64,000 bases of DNA from Kiloniellaceae bacterium. Its GTDB lineage: Bacteria > Pseudomonadota > Alphaproteobacteria > Kiloniellales > J153. The stretch lies in contig JAJFGN010000065.1 of NCBI GenBank assembly GCA_021776115.1, positions 1-64,000 of the forward strand, in the 5' to 3' direction. A model generated the notes under the pieces. It worked only from the letters and a program-made list of their open reading frames with translations, did no database searches and was not told where the DNA came from. This document shows, piece after piece, positions 1 to 8,732 of the stretch (position 1 is its first letter; each line of letters begins with the position of its first letter). The position numbers and the translations under genes are program-made.

Positions 1-280
1 TGCGGTGCATCGTCAAGGCTTTCCGACGCCCTCCGGCGGGCCGCCACCGCGACCGGAACGGCGGCTTACCAAGGCTTTCGGACGGCGTCGCGCACGCCTC
101 GCGATGCCCCGCATCGCCACGGCGCACGCTCCTGGCCGAAAGCCTTGGTAAGCCGTCTCTAGGGGTCATTATCATCGAGATTTGGTATAAGACGATGTGC
201 TTAGCTAATCCACACCCTGGCCACCGCACTCTTGGGCGGTTAGCCGCGCGCGGCCCAAGCACAAGTTTGGAGAGAGTGTT
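1..280. other. Left-edge region without a supported gene
   Basis: All three forward frames stay open for at least the first 140 bases, and frame 1 runs from base 1 to a stop at 160-162, so the 3' end of an upstream gene cannot be excluded. No recognisable protein domain is seen in any frame. The main content is the inverted repeat annotated separately and the leader of the small lipoprotein gene that begins at 281. Confidence 0.4.
62..155. repeat. Perfect 20-bp inverted repeat, probable dispersed palindromic element
   Basis: The arms at 62-81 and 136-155 are perfect reverse complements of 20 bases, separated by 54 bases. A third related piece at 15-23 repeats the aaggctttc core of the left arm. 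The layout looks like a dispersed intergenic palindromic element and not a terminator, because the spacer is long and no T-run follows. Read in one minus-strand frame it would encode a short Lys/Arg/Gly-rich peptide, a pattern seen when such repeats are mis-annotated as gene tails; that last point is from general experience and not checked here. No other copy was found in the window. Confidence 0.6.
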
Positions 281-474
281 ATGTGGAAGTCTGTCGTGAA
301 GATCACTCTCGCCTTGACCGTCATGGCGGTCGTGGCCGGATGCGCGGCGAAGCCTAATGGCGACGCCAAGTGGAACCCCCGCACGCAAAGCTACGAATCG
401 CGCGGTGGCGATTAAACGCCGCGTACGGGCCGTCTTTTCGTTGGCAGGTTAGCCGCATCCAAGCACAAATTTGG
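238..474 (+). repeat. Duplicated leader segment around the small lipoprotein gene
   Basis: The motif ggttagccgc followed by ccaagcacaagtttgg occurs at 238-247 and 255-270, just before the lipoprotein start. It occurs again at 447-456 and 459-474 (with one g-to-a change) just after its stop. The second copy is not followed by an open reading frame. This suggests a local duplication in which the second copy of the gene has decayed, or two copies of a regulatory leader. Confidence 0.55.
281..415 (+). CDS. Small secreted lipoprotein (44 aa)
   Basis: This short gene encodes 44 residues. The first 20 residues form a signal peptide with Lys at positions 3 and 7 and a hydrophobic core, ending in a lipobox V-A-G-C with the acceptor cysteine at residue 21. 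The mature peptide is only about 24 residues, hydrophilic, and ends in Arg-Gly-Gly-Asp. A purine-rich Shine-Dalgarno stretch (ggagagag, 269-276) lies just upstream of the ATG. It resembles the entericidin-like or generic small lipoproteins of Proteobacteria by size only; no specific family is recognised. Localisation to the inner face of the outer membrane is inferred from the lipobox. Confidence 0.7.
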   Translation: MWKSVVKITLALTVMAVVAGCAAKPNGDAKWNPRTQSYESRGGD

Positions 475-584
475 GAAAGGCGCAGTTAACCGCGCCTGCT
501 AGACGTGGCAGCGTATATTTTGATTTCAACGGTGGGAAAGCCCGAAACCGCCTGGGCGGCTGTCAGACCGAGATAACGAACGCC

Positions 585-788
585 CTAGAAGCCTTCGCGG
601 TCCATGCGCTTGCGCAATAGCTTACGATAGCGGCGCACGGCCTCGGCCTGTTCGCGCTTGCGTTTGGCGGAGGGCTTTTCGTAGCTGCGCCGCAGCTTCA
701 TTTCCCGGAATACGCCTTCGCGCTGCAGCTTCTTCTTGAGCGCGCGGAGAGCCTGATCGACGTTGTTGTCGCGAACCTGTACCTGCAC
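585..788 (-). CDS. rpsU: 30S ribosomal protein S21
   Basis: The 67-residue product matches ribosomal protein S21 over its whole length: the [18 protein letters not shown] start, the [14 protein letters not shown] centre and an Arg/Lys-rich C-terminus. S21 binds the 30S platform near the 3' end of 16S rRNA and helps initiation. The start chosen is GTG at 788, because S21 proteins begin with this V/M-Q-V segment; a purine-rich aagaggag lies upstream, with a rather long spacing of about 13 bases. A longer in-frame extension to 962 exists but has no S21 similarity. Proximity to a COQ9-family gene is common in alphaproteobacteria. Confidence 0.93.
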   Translation of the reverse strand: MQVQVRDNNVDQALRALKKKLQREGVFREMKLRRSYEKPSAKRKREQAEAVRRYRKLLRKRMDREGF

Positions 789-965
789 GGTCTTACCAAC
801 ACTCCTCTTGGCGGTCTCATGGCGCCCAAAGCAAATAGAAAACGGGCGCACACGCACCCACCCGTGCCGCCCATGTCCGGCCCGGGGAGCGTTTGATAAC
901 ACACTCAGGGGCGGAAGGGAAGGGCTCTGAATCGGACGTATAGGACAAAAGTCCGCATCCAAACT

Positions 966-2396
966 CTACAGCGCCGGCCGCCGGTTAAACCAGGGGCGCG
1001 CGGCCTCGAACTGGCTGGCTAGGCGGAACAGGGTGCCTTCCTGGCCCACCCGTGCCGCGATCTGGACCCCGACCGGTAGGCCATCGTTGTCTTGTCCGGG
1101 GCGGGTCCAATGAAGCGGTAGGGAAGCGGCCGGCTGGCCTGAGATATTGAACATTTGGGTGAAGGGGATGAAGGCTCGGATCGCGTCATAAAAGGCGTTC
1201 AAATCGTCGCTCTCCGCGTCGATGGTGCCTAAGGGAACCGGTGGCTGCGCCAAGGTGGGGGTAATTAGAATATCGTAGCGCGTAAAGAACCGAGCGAGGG
1301 TGGCCCCTATCTCGCGCGCGGCATAGCTAGCGCGGATATATCCCGCCGCGTCGCGGCGCCGGCCCGATTCGGCCATGGCCCAGGTTGTGCGCTGCACGAC
1401 CTCTGGGCCAACCGGCCGGGCATGCAGCGGATGCCCCGGTGTCAATGCCTCCGCGACATGGGATTCGACGATGGCGATCATCGTCCGCTTCAGGACCTCG
1501 AAATCGATTCTGGGCGCAGCCTCTTCGACGTCGTGGCCCAGCTCCGCCGCCAAGCGGGCGGCCGATTCAACCGCTGCCCGGCACTCCAGATGGATTGGTA
1601 CATCGTCAGGTGCGGAGACCGCCCAGGCGATGCGCAGGCGCCCCGGATCGACGCCGACCTCCGCCAGGAAGGGGCGCGGCGGCGGGGGGGCCCAGGTCGC
1701 GGAATCGGAGGCCGGGCCGCTGGTTGCATCGAGCAGGGCGGCGCTGTCGCGTACGCTGCGTGTCACCGCGTGCTGCACCGCAAGCCCAGCCCAGCCGGCG
1801 CCATCGGGGTTGCGTGCGCGCGAAGGTTTGAGCCCGAAGAGGCCGCAGGCGGAAGCTGGAATCCGGATCGAACCGCCGCCGTCGGAGGCCTGAGCCAGGG
1901 GCACCATGCCGGCCGCGACCGCCGCTGCGGCACCGCCGCTCGACCCACCGGCCGTGCGCTCAAGGTCCCAGGGATTGCGGGTCGGCCCATAGACCGCGGG
2001 TTCCGTGCTAACCGATAAGCCCAGTTCGGAAGTGTTGGTTTTGCCGAACACGACCAGACCTGCCCGACGCGTGCGCTGGACCATCTCGTCGTCGAATGGG
2101 GCAATTGTGCCGTCGAAAAGGCGGCTCCCATTACCCAGCGGCGCACCCTTATAAAAGGTGTAGAGGTCTTTCAGAAAATAGGGCACGCCCGCGAATAGGC
2201 CGTCGCCGACACCGCCGCGAATGACCAGGCGGGCTTCATCGTAAAGACAGTGGACGACCGCGCCGATAGTGGGATTTTGGGCCTCAACACGCTCAATCGC
2301 GGCTTCCAAGACTTCCTCGGCGCTGACTTCGCGCGCCCGTATCAGGGCCGCCAGGCCAAGGCCGTCATAATCCTGGTATTCGGCAAAGCTCGCCAT
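966..2396 (-). CDS. Amidase signature family amidohydrolase
   Basis: The 476-residue protein has the amidase-signature fold. Catalytic Ser-cisSer-Lys residues can be placed: Lys76 in a FLKD segment, Ser152/153 in a [14 protein letters not shown] stretch, and the nucleophile Ser176 in [12 protein letters not shown]. Spacing of Lys to Ser to Ser matches the family. Such enzymes hydrolyse carboxamides, including aliphatic or aryl amides and nylon-type oligomers; the substrate cannot be told from sequence. It lacks a signal peptide and is expected to be cytoplasmic. It is not in a GatCAB cluster, so a stand-alone amidase is more likely than GatA. It is divergent from the deformylase gene. Confidence 0.88.
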   Translation of the reverse strand: MASFAEYQDYDGLGLAALIRAREVSAEEVLEAAIERVEAQNPTIGAVVHCLYDEARLVIRGGVGDGLFAGVPYFLKDLYTFYKGAPLGNGSRLFDGTIAPFDDEMVQRTRRAGLVVFGKTNTSELGLSVSTEPAVYGPTRNPWDLERTAGGSSGGAAAAVAAGMVPLAQASDGGGSIRIPASACGLFGLKPSRARNPDGAGWAGLAVQHAVTRSVRDSAALLDATSGPASDSATWAPPPPRPFLAEVGVDPGRLRIAWAVSAPDDVPIHLECRAAVESAARLAAELGHDVEEAAPRIDFEVLKRTMIAIVESHVAEALTPGHPLHARPVGPEVVQRTTWAMAESGRRRDAAGYIRASYAAREIGATLARFFTRYDILITPTLAQPPVPLGTIDAESDDLNAFYDAIRAFIPFTQMFNISGQPAASLPLHWTRPGQDNDGLPVGVQIAARVGQEGTLFRLASQFEAARPWFNRRPAL

Positions 2397-2517
2397 GGCC
2401 GTGGGTGTCCGTTTATCGCCGCGTGGGCGGTTAGCAGAGAGAAATTTCCTCGAATTATCAAGTCTAGGTTCCGGCGACGTGCTTTACCGGCTGCCGATCG
2501 CGTTCCATATTACCGGC

Positions 2518-3129
2518 ATGGCAATACTCAAGATCGCGCGCATGGGCCACCCCGTTCTCAACCGGGTCGCCGCGCCTGTCGCCGACCCCACCTCCCCCGA
2601 TATTCACCGCCTGATCGTGGACATGCTGGAAACCATGGAGGACGCGAACGGGACCGGTTTGGCCGCACCGCAGGTCCACGTGCCGGCGCGGATCGTCGCG
2701 TTCTTTGTCTCCGGCGCCCGGGCCAAGCGCGAGGACGGAGCGACGCGCGAGGATGGGGCGGAGGAGGATGCCGAACCGGATGACGTGCCGCTGAGCGTCC
2801 TAATCAACCCGGAGGTCGAGCCCTTGAACGATGAGATGGCCCTTGGCTGGGAGGCTTGCCTGTCGGTGCCCGGCTTGGTCGGTCAGGTGCCGCGTTACAC
2901 CGCCGTGCGTTATCGCGGCTGGACCCCCAAAGGAGAGGAGATCGTGCGCGAGGCAAAGGGTTTTCACGCCCGGGTGGTGCAGCACGAATGCGATCACCTG
3001 GACGGTGTTCTTTATCCGCAGCGCATGACGGATCTTTCGACCCTGATCTTCACAAGCGAAATGGGCGCCCAGGCCGATATCGAAACCGCCCATACCGAAA
3101 CCGCCCGTGCCGAATCGGAGGACCCCTGA
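2518..3129 (+). CDS. def: Peptide deformylase
   Basis: The 203-residue protein has the three deformylase motifs: GTGLAAPQV (motif I), WEACLSVPG (motif II) and QHECDHLDG (motif III, with the two metal-binding His and catalytic Glu). It removes the formyl group from N-terminal Met. Motif II normally reads EGCLS; here Gly is replaced by Ala while the metal-binding Cys stays. An acidic insertion of about 25 residues rich in Glu/Asp follows the first motif. The ATG at 2518 starts MAILKIARMGHPVL, the normal N-terminus; a longer reading frame from 2395 adds non-homologous residues. The COQ9 gene follows after 5 bases, suggesting co-transcription. Confidence 0.92.
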   Translation: MAILKIARMGHPVLNRVAAPVADPTSPDIHRLIVDMLETMEDANGTGLAAPQVHVPARIVAFFVSGARAKREDGATREDGAEEDAEPDDVPLSVLINPEVEPLNDEMALGWEACLSVPGLVGQVPRYTAVRYRGWTPKGEEIVREAKGFHARVVQHECDHLDGVLYPQRMTDLSTLIFTSEMGAQADIETAHTETARAESEDP

Positions 3130-3134
3130 TCGCC

Positions 3135-3800
3135 ATGGAAATAGAGCGTACGAGACAAATCTTGATCGAGGCGGCATTGCCGCACATCGCCTTCGATGGC
3201 TGGACCGACACGTCCTTAAGGGCGGCCGCCGCCGACGCCGGCATTGAAGAGAGTCTGGCGCGCAACGCCTTTCCCGGCGGCCCGTCGGAGCTGATCGAGG
3301 CCTTTAGCAGGGACATCGACCGGCGCATGCTGGCCGAACTGGCAAAAAGCGATCTGGCGGAGATGCGGATGCGCGATCGGATTTATACCGGCGTGCGGAT
3401 ACGGCTGGAGCTGCTTACCCCGCATCGCGAGGCGGTCGGGCGCGGATTGAGCTTTCTGGCGCTGCCGATTCATGCGCCGCTGGCAGCCAAATGCCTTTAC
3501 CGCAGCGTCGATGCGATCTGGCATGCGGCGGGCGACACCGCGACCGACTACGACTTCTATACCAAGCGCCTGTTGCTATCCGGAGTCTATTCCTCGACCG
3601 TGTTGTTCTGGCTGAACGACCGCTCCGAGGGTGGGGCCGAGACCTGGGCCTTTCTGGGCCGGCGCATCGACGACGCGCTACGCCTGGGCGGCACCGTCGG
3701 GAAGATGGCGGGGACCTTGCTCGATCTTCCGGACCGGCTCCTTGAAGGCGGCCTAGGCGGGCGACCAAGGCGTCACTGGCGTCAAGCCACGCCGCAGTAG
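3135..3800 (+). CDS. COQ9 family protein (ubiquinone biosynthesis accessory factor)
   Basis: The 221-residue product matches the COQ9/TetR-like family: an N-terminal helical part resembling a TetR fold, followed by the COQ9 core (LTPHREAVGRGLSFLALP, then SVDAIWHAAGDTATDYDFYTKR, then SSTVLFWLNDRSEG). COQ9 proteins bind lipids and assist ubiquinone hydroxylation by delivering intermediates to COQ7. The ATG at 3135 is preceded by a ggagg sequence at 3117-3121 inside the end of the deformylase gene. No transmembrane segment is visible; a C-terminal amphipathic helix is expected in this family for membrane association. Confidence 0.87.
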   Translation: MEIERTRQILIEAALPHIAFDGWTDTSLRAAAADAGIEESLARNAFPGGPSELIEAFSRDIDRRMLAELAKSDLAEMRMRDRIYTGVRIRLELLTPHREAVGRGLSFLALPIHAPLAAKCLYRSVDAIWHAAGDTATDYDFYTKRLLLSGVYSSTVLFWLNDRSEGGAETWAFLGRRIDDALRLGGTVGKMAGTLLDLPDRLLEGGLGGRPRRHWRQATPQ

Positions 3801-3804
3801 GCTT

Positions 3805-4902
3805 TCAACGACGAATAAGTTTGGTCGTGTGGCCCATCTTTCGACCGGGCCGGGCTTCGCCCTTACCGTAGAGATGCAGCTTCACATAGGGATCGGACCA
3901 GGCGGCCTGCGCGGCCGCCGCTTCCTCGCCCAAGAGATTCTTCATGACCGCGTCCGCCAGGCGGTCCGCGGCGCCGAGCGGCAAGCCCGCGATCGCCCGC
4001 ACCACCTGCTCGAACTGCGAGGTGACGGCGGCGTCCAGGGTCCAATGCCCGGAGTTGTGCGGGCGCGGCGCCAGTTCGTTGACCAAGACGCGTTCGTCGG
4101 CGGTGATGAACATCTCAATCGCCAAAAGGCCGACAAGGCCGATCTTCTCCGCGAGATGGCGGGCGATGCCCTCGGCCTTGTCGGCGACCTTTTCCGAGAT
4201 CCGGGCCGGTACGATCGTTTGATCGAGGATGTGATTCTTGTGTTGATTTTCGACCGGCACGTAGGTCCGGCGGGCGCCATCCAGCCCGCGCGCGACGATG
4301 ACCGAAACCTCCAGCCGGAAATCGACGAAGTCTTCCAGAATGACTCCGGTGGTGGCCGCTGCCTCGGCCACCTGCGCCCAGGCTGTGTCTAGATCGGTGT
4401 CCCGATCGACGGAAATTTGCCCTTTGCCGTCATAACCGAGTTCCGCCGTCTTCAGGACGCAAGGCCGTCCGAATTCCGCGACCCGCTCGTGTAGATCCCG
4501 CGCGCTTGCGATCGGGGCAAAGCGGGTGGTGGGGACTTCAGCCGCCCGGCAGAAGTCCTTTTCGCGCAGCCGGTTTTGGCAGATGCGCAACACCTCCGGG
4601 CCGGGGCGGACCGGTACGTGTTGGGCCAGGGTCGCGGCGGCCACGAAGGGCACATTCTCGAATTCGTAGGTCACGACGTCGACCGCCTCGGCGAAATCGG
4701 CCAAGGCCGCCTCGTCCGTATAGTCCGCGATGCTGGTCAAGGAGGTGACTTGCGTGGCCGGAGCATCGGCCTCGGGGCAATAGATATGGCAGCGATACCC
4801 GAGTTGCGCGGCCGCCAGCGCGGTCATGCGGCCCAACTGACCGCCGCCCAGAATGCCGATTGTAGCGCCGGGAGAGAGCGGTTTGAGCGTGGGGCCCGCC
4901 AT
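3805..4902 (-). CDS. purK: N5-carboxyaminoimidazole ribonucleotide synthase
   Basis: The 365-residue protein is an ATP-grasp enzyme. It starts with GATIGILGGGQLGRM, the PurK nucleotide-fold signature. It continues with YEFENVP and RLREKDFC, then VLKTAELGYDGKGQ (ATP-grasp B loop) and NELAPRPHNSGHWT near the C-terminal active site. It converts aminoimidazole ribonucleotide, bicarbonate and ATP to N5-CAIR in purine synthesis. Start at ATG 4902. It lies downstream of purE with only a 5-base gap, the usual purEK operon, so the two successive steps are made together. Confidence 0.96.
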   Translation of the reverse strand: MAGPTLKPLSPGATIGILGGGQLGRMTALAAAQLGYRCHIYCPEADAPATQVTSLTSIADYTDEAALADFAEAVDVVTYEFENVPFVAAATLAQHVPVRPGPEVLRICQNRLREKDFCRAAEVPTTRFAPIASARDLHERVAEFGRPCVLKTAELGYDGKGQISVDRDTDLDTAWAQVAEAAATTGVILEDFVDFRLEVSVIVARGLDGARRTYVPVENQHKNHILDQTIVPARISEKVADKAEGIARHLAEKIGLVGLLAIEMFITADERVLVNELAPRPHNSGHWTLDAAVTSQFEQVVRAIAGLPLGAADRLADAVMKNLLGEEAAAAQAAWSDPYVKLHLYGKGEARPGRKMGHTTKLIRR

Positions 4903-4907
4903 AGCCG

Positions 4908-5405
4908 CTAACCCTCGTCGCGCGGGCTCTCGGCTACCGCGCCGGTTTGCTCGGCCCGCCGCGCGTCTAGCGCCGTGGCGACACGCTTATCCGAAAGGGC
5001 GAGCACCGAGGCTGCCAGAAGCGCCGCGTTGGCGGCGCCGGCCGGGCCGATCGCCAGGGTGCCGACGGGCACGCCGCTGGGCATCTGTACGATCGACAAG
5101 AGGCTGTCTAAACCCTTGAGCGCCTTACTTTCGACCGGCACGCCAAAGACCGGCAGGGGGGTCAATGCGGCGACCATGCCCGGTAAGTGCGCGGCCCCGC
5201 CGGCGCCGGCTATGATGACTTTCAAGCCGCGCTCGCGCGCGGATTCCGCATAGGCTATCATGCGCTTTGGTGTGCGGTGCGCCGATACGATTCGCTTCTC
5301 AAAGGCGATGCCGAGCGATTCGAGGGTGTCCGCCGCATGCCGCAGCGTCGCCCAGTCGGACTGGCTGCCCATGATGAGACCAACTTGTGCTTGGGCGTCC
5401 GCCAT
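4908..5405 (-). CDS. purE: N5-carboxyaminoimidazole ribonucleotide mutase
   Basis: The product (165 residues from ATG 5405) carries the class I PurE signature: [10 protein letters not shown] (substrate-binding Ser/Asp), VSAHRTP (catalytic His) and [13 protein letters not shown], then [22 protein letters not shown]. It moves the carboxylate of N5-CAIR to carbon 4, the step after PurK. A GTG four codons upstream (5417) is an alternative start; ATG 5405 is favoured because a GGAG lies just before it. A poorly conserved C-terminal tail of about 20 residues follows the core. Confidence 0.95.
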   Translation of the reverse strand: MADAQAQVGLIMGSQSDWATLRHAADTLESLGIAFEKRIVSAHRTPKRMIAYAESARERGLKVIIAGAGGAAHLPGMVAALTPLPVFGVPVESKALKGLDSLLSIVQMPSGVPVGTLAIGPAGAANAALLAASVLALSDKRVATALDARRAEQTGAVAESPRDEG

Positions 5406-5615
5406 TGTCTCCGTCACTTGGCTGGCCGATTATGCCGCGCCGCGCGGCCGCGCATTATCCGGTCAGGATGGTCGCGAGGCAAGCGCGCCAGGCGAAGCTG
5501 CTTTAGCGGGGCCGGAATTATGGTCAACATTCTGTTTACTATAACGGCTTAATATTTGCGGCGTGGGCGGCGAATCGCCTGGCGATCGCTTCTTGATCAG
5601 GGAAAGAGAGTTGTT

Positions 5616-6374
5616 ATGAGGGTCCGAAGTTCGACACGGCCCGCTCCGCTTGGCGCCACGCAAACGGTGGAAGTCAAAGAGGTCCCTCCGGTAGAGAAAG
5701 CCAGCGCCCCCGGTGCTGGCGCGGGCCAAGGGGCCGCGCCCCTGGATATCGCGACCATCCAAGGCATCCCGCAGTCGGAGCTGACACCGCGGGTACGCCT
5801 CGCGCTCGATGTCTTGATGGCGGAGGCGCAAGACTTGCGCAGCGCACTGAGCCAGGCGAAGAAGCGTATCGCCTACCTTGAGAATCTCGCCGATCAGGAC
5901 ACCCTGGCGCCGGTCCTCAACCGGCGCGCTTTTGTGCGCGAGTTGGCGCGCATGATCTCCTTCGCCGAGCGTTACGACGCGCCGGGAAGCGTGCTTTATT
6001 TCGATATCGACGGCATGAAAGCGATCAATGACCGGCATGGTCACGGCGCCGGCGATCTGGTGGTCAGGCAAGCCGCTGAAACACTGCTTGGCAGGCTGCG
6101 CGGCTCCGATCTTGTCGGGCGCCTGGGCGGCGATGAGTTTGGCGTGATCCTGACCCAGGCGGATAAGGATGCCGCCTTGGCCAAGGCTCAAAGCTTGGCT
6201 CAGGCAATCCAGGCGACGCCGGTTATGTGGGACGGCGAGCCCTTGAACATAAAGGTTTCGTACGGGGTCTACACATTTGCCGGGGGCGAGGCGGTGGAGG
6301 ACGCTCTCGACCGCGCCGACAAGGCAATGTATGCGAACAAACGGCGAAGCGGCGAAAAGAGCGGGGCCGCCTAA
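5616..6374 (+). CDS. Diguanylate cyclase (GGDEF domain)
   Basis: The 252-residue protein has a Pro/Ala-rich N-terminal segment, a short coiled region (about 65-92) and a GGDEF domain (about 93-248). The catalytic motif GGDEF is intact at 171-175 and an RxxD inhibitory site (RGSD, 162-165) stands five residues before it, so active synthesis of cyclic di-GMP with product inhibition is expected. The usual D-x-LTGLxNRR motif is changed to DQDTLAPVLNRR. No membrane segment or sensor domain is seen, so it is likely cytoplasmic. ATG 5616 is preceded by ggaaagagag; an upstream in-frame start at 5556 lacks this. Confidence 0.9.
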   Translation: MRVRSSTRPAPLGATQTVEVKEVPPVEKASAPGAGAGQGAAPLDIATIQGIPQSELTPRVRLALDVLMAEAQDLRSALSQAKKRIAYLENLADQDTLAPVLNRRAFVRELARMISFAERYDAPGSVLYFDIDGMKAINDRHGHGAGDLVVRQAAETLLGRLRGSDLVGRLGGDEFGVILTQADKDAALAKAQSLAQAIQATPVMWDGEPLNIKVSYGVYTFAGGEAVEDALDRADKAMYANKRRSGEKSGAA

Positions 6375-6384
6375 AAGGGTCCGC

Positions 6385-6594
6385 TCACGCGATAATGTCT
6401 GGCAACAGCATGTTCTCTACACGCGCCATTTCGTCTTTCAGCATCAGCTTGCGCTTTTTCAGCCGCTTCAGCTGGATCTGATCGAATGGAGCCGCTTCCT
6501 CAAGCCGAGCGATAACGTCGTCAAGATCCCGGTGTTCCTGCATCAGTTGCGAGAGCCGTTTCTGAAGACGCTCGGTATCCGGTAGGTCTTTCAT
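6385..6594 (-). CDS. DUF465 (YdcH-like) small coiled-coil protein
   Basis: The 69-residue protein is almost entirely charged helix, with the DUF465 pattern LxQEHRDLDDVIARLE and QLKRLKKRKLMLKDEMARVE. Members are short antiparallel coiled-coil proteins widespread in alphaproteobacteria with no established function. It is convergent with the diguanylate cyclase gene, whose stop lies 10 bases away. Confidence 0.88.
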   Translation of the reverse strand: MKDLPDTERLQKRLSQLMQEHRDLDDVIARLEEAAPFDQIQLKRLKKRKLMLKDEMARVENMLLPDIIA

Positions 6595-6795
6595 TCGGCG
6601 CCATTCGTGGTAGGCCCTGCCAAGTCTGGCCCAAGAGCCAGAGCCGCTTGGGCCAGAATCCCAGGTGTCACTATATCATAACCCGGATGCCGCGGGAAAA
6701 GGGCTCTAGATCGCCGAACAAAAGGCCGTTTCGGTTGCGGCGACTCGGGAACGGTGGCCAAGTTACACCCTAGGGTAGAGCAGATCGGGTCAACT

Positions 6796-7884
6796 ATGCC
6801 GCAAATCAGGCGCATCGGCATCTTAACCAGCGGCGGCGACTGCGCCGGCCTCAACGCGGTTTTGCGCGCCGTGGTTTTGCGTGCCGCCCAAGGCGACGGG
6901 ATAGAGGTGGTCGGTATCAAGCAGGGTACGGCTGGTCTTCTGGCCCGCCCCGTCGAGGCCGCGACGCTGGATCCGGCCATGTTCACGGGCACGCTGTTGC
7001 GCAGCGGCGGTACTATCCTGGGCACCACGAATCGCGGCGACCCTTTCGCCTATCCCATGTCCGACGGCCGGAAGATCGACCGCTCCGAGGAGGTGATCGA
7101 AGGGTATCGCTCGCTGGACCTCGACGCCCTGATAGGGATCGGAGGCGACGGGAGCCTCGCGATTTTGCGCCGCTTAGCCGTGCAAGGCGGCATTGATTTC
7201 GTCGGCATCCCCAAGACCATCGACAACGACCTCGGTCATACCGAAGTATCGATCGGTTACGCCACGGCGGTTGGAGTCGCAACAGACGGCCTGGACCACT
7301 TGCAAGCGACGGCGGCCAGCCACTCGCGGGTCATGGTCATGGAGGTCATGGGCCGCGATGCCGGTCATATCGCGCTGAACGCGGGAATCGCCGGCGGCGC
7401 GGACGTGATTCTGGTTCCCGAAATCCCATATGCGATCGAGCGCGTTGCGGCCAAGATCGAGGATTTGAAATCCCAGGGCCGAAATTTCGCGCTTGTCGTC
7501 GTGGCCGAGGCGGTCAAGACCGAGTCGGGAGATGCGGTCACGCAGAGCCAGTCGGGCGGGGGCACGACCTATGGCGGGATCGGCTATTATATCGCGGAGC
7601 AAATATCGAAAGCGACCGGGGCGGAGACACGGGTAACGGTGCTCGGCCATTTGCAGCGCGGTGGCACGCCATCGGCGCGCGACCGTATCATGGCGTCGAT
7701 CTTCGGGGTCCATGCAGTCGAGTTGATCTTGCGCGGCGCTTTCGACCGCATGGTCGCCTGGAGCGGGCGGACCGTCATCGACGTGCCCTTGGCTGACGCC
7801 GTCGCGGCCTTTCGCGCCGTCGATCCCAAAGGCCCAATGGTGCGCACGGCCCGGGGGCTCGGCATTTGTCTCGGCGATGCCTAG
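6796..7884 (+). CDS. 6-phosphofructokinase family protein, mixed ATP/PPi signature
   Basis: The 362-residue protein begins IGILTSGGDCAGLNA and has the catalytic PKTIDND loop (139-145, catalytic Asp143) and MEVMGRDAG substrate loop, so it is a PfkA-superfamily enzyme. Position 119 in GIGGDGS is Gly, as in ATP-dependent enzymes, whereas Lys140 in PKTIDND is typical of PPi-dependent ones (ATP enzymes of the E. coli type have Gly there). The phosphoryl donor is therefore uncertain, as in the group III enzymes. ATG 6796 was chosen because it starts right before the conserved first strand; a GTG at 6754 would add 14 non-conserved residues. Confidence 0.9.
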   Translation: MPQIRRIGILTSGGDCAGLNAVLRAVVLRAAQGDGIEVVGIKQGTAGLLARPVEAATLDPAMFTGTLLRSGGTILGTTNRGDPFAYPMSDGRKIDRSEEVIEGYRSLDLDALIGIGGDGSLAILRRLAVQGGIDFVGIPKTIDNDLGHTEVSIGYATAVGVATDGLDHLQATAASHSRVMVMEVMGRDAGHIALNAGIAGGADVILVPEIPYAIERVAAKIEDLKSQGRNFALVVVAEAVKTESGDAVTQSQSGGGTTYGGIGYYIAEQISKATGAETRVTVLGHLQRGGTPSARDRIMASIFGVHAVELILRGAFDRMVAWSGRTVIDVPLADAVAAFRAVDPKGPMVRTARGLGICLGDA

Positions 7885-7925
7885 AGCGGATTTAGCCGCG
7901 CGCCTCCGGTCTCGGATCTAGCGAT

Positions 7926-8702
7926 TTAGATACTTTCGGCGCCCATCAGGTCCTTGTGGGCCTTGTCCAAATGAGAACGGATAAGCTCCGCCGCCGCTTG
8001 CGGGTCGCGCTGGCGGACCGCGTCGAAAATCGCCCGGTGCTGGGCGTTGTAGGCGTCTATCTGTGCCGGCTCCAAGATCGCCTCGCGCATGGCCGCCCAC
8101 TGCGCGTGCGTGCGCACCTCATTGATTTGTAGATAAAGGTGGAGCAACAGCGGATTGCGCGAGCAACGCGCCAGGAGCTGGTGGAACTCCGAATCCAGGC
8201 GCGAGAAGGCGACCTTGTCGTCCCGTGTCTCGTCCAAGCGCGCCAGTACGTTTTCGATGCTCTCCAGGTCGCGTCCCGTGGCGTGCAGGGCCGCCAGCCG
8301 TGCCACGTAGGGCTCGATCGCCAGCCTGGCGTCGATCAATTGCAGGGGGCTGATCAAGTCGGCGATATCGGCGCCCGGCTCCGACAAGGGCCCCGAATAA
8401 TTCACGTAGGTTCCGCTCCCCACGCGCCGCACCACGAGACCGCTGTCTTCCAGCTGGTTCAGCGCCTTACGGATCGTGCTGCGCGCCGCGTTGAAAGCGG
8501 TGGCGAGCTGGCGCTCCGGCGGCAGTTGGTCGCCGTCGGCGTATACGCCGGTTTCTATGGCATGGCGCAGGCGCACGGTGATCGCGCTCGCCCCGCGCCC
8601 GGGAGCCAGATTCAAGCTCTCCTGGCTCACCTCCGGCAATTCGGGCGCGTCGAAGTCGCCGGACACCGATTTTAGCAGGCTCTTTTTAGTTGAATTTTTC
8701 AA
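7926..8702 (-). CDS. FadR-type GntR family transcriptional regulator
   Basis: The 258-residue protein has a GntR winged helix (about 38-103: GDQLPPERQLATAFNAARSTIRKALNQLEDSG) and a C-terminal FCD domain with candidate metal or ligand residues in LDSEFH, QHRAIFDA and SHLDKAH. FCD regulators sense small carboxylates or amino acids. It is transcribed away from gmaS across a shared 340-base region, so it is the natural candidate regulator of the amine cluster and of itself. The start is probably TTG 8702; no good ribosome-binding site is seen and no ATG occurs before the DNA-binding domain. Confidence 0.88.
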   Translation of the reverse strand: MKNSTKKSLLKSVSGDFDAPELPEVSQESLNLAPGRGASAITVRLRHAIETGVYADGDQLPPERQLATAFNAARSTIRKALNQLEDSGLVVRRVGSGTYVNYSGPLSEPGADIADLISPLQLIDARLAIEPYVARLAALHATGRDLESIENVLARLDETRDDKVAFSRLDSEFHQLLARCSRNPLLLHLYLQINEVRTHAQWAAMREAILEPAQIDAYNAQHRAIFDAVRQRDPQAAAELIRSHLDKAHKDLMGAESI

Positions 8703-8720
8703 TGGTCTGATTTGGGGTCA

Positions 8721-8732
8721 ATTGGTTCGTAA
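8721..8732 (+). promoter_or_regulatory. Operator-like TTGGT element next to the GntR gene
   Basis: The sequence attggttcgtaa at 8721-8732 closely matches attggtttgtaa at 8956-8967 upstream of gmaS (one mismatch in 12). Its position just upstream of the regulator start suggests autoregulation. The assignment is by similarity to the other sites in this window. Confidence 0.45.

Noticed and set aside
13-155. Inverted repeat as an insertion-sequence end or terminator
   Set aside because: No transposase gene lies between the arms, the spacer is only 54 bases, and no T-run follows.
1-162. Partial gene running in from the left edge
   Set aside because: Three frames are open through the repeat, but none shows a recognisable protein family, so no call is made.
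2395-2517. Longer deformylase start at 2395
   Set aside because: The added residues do not resemble deformylase and overlap the divergent amidase start; MAILKIARMGHPVL at 2518 is the normal N-terminus.
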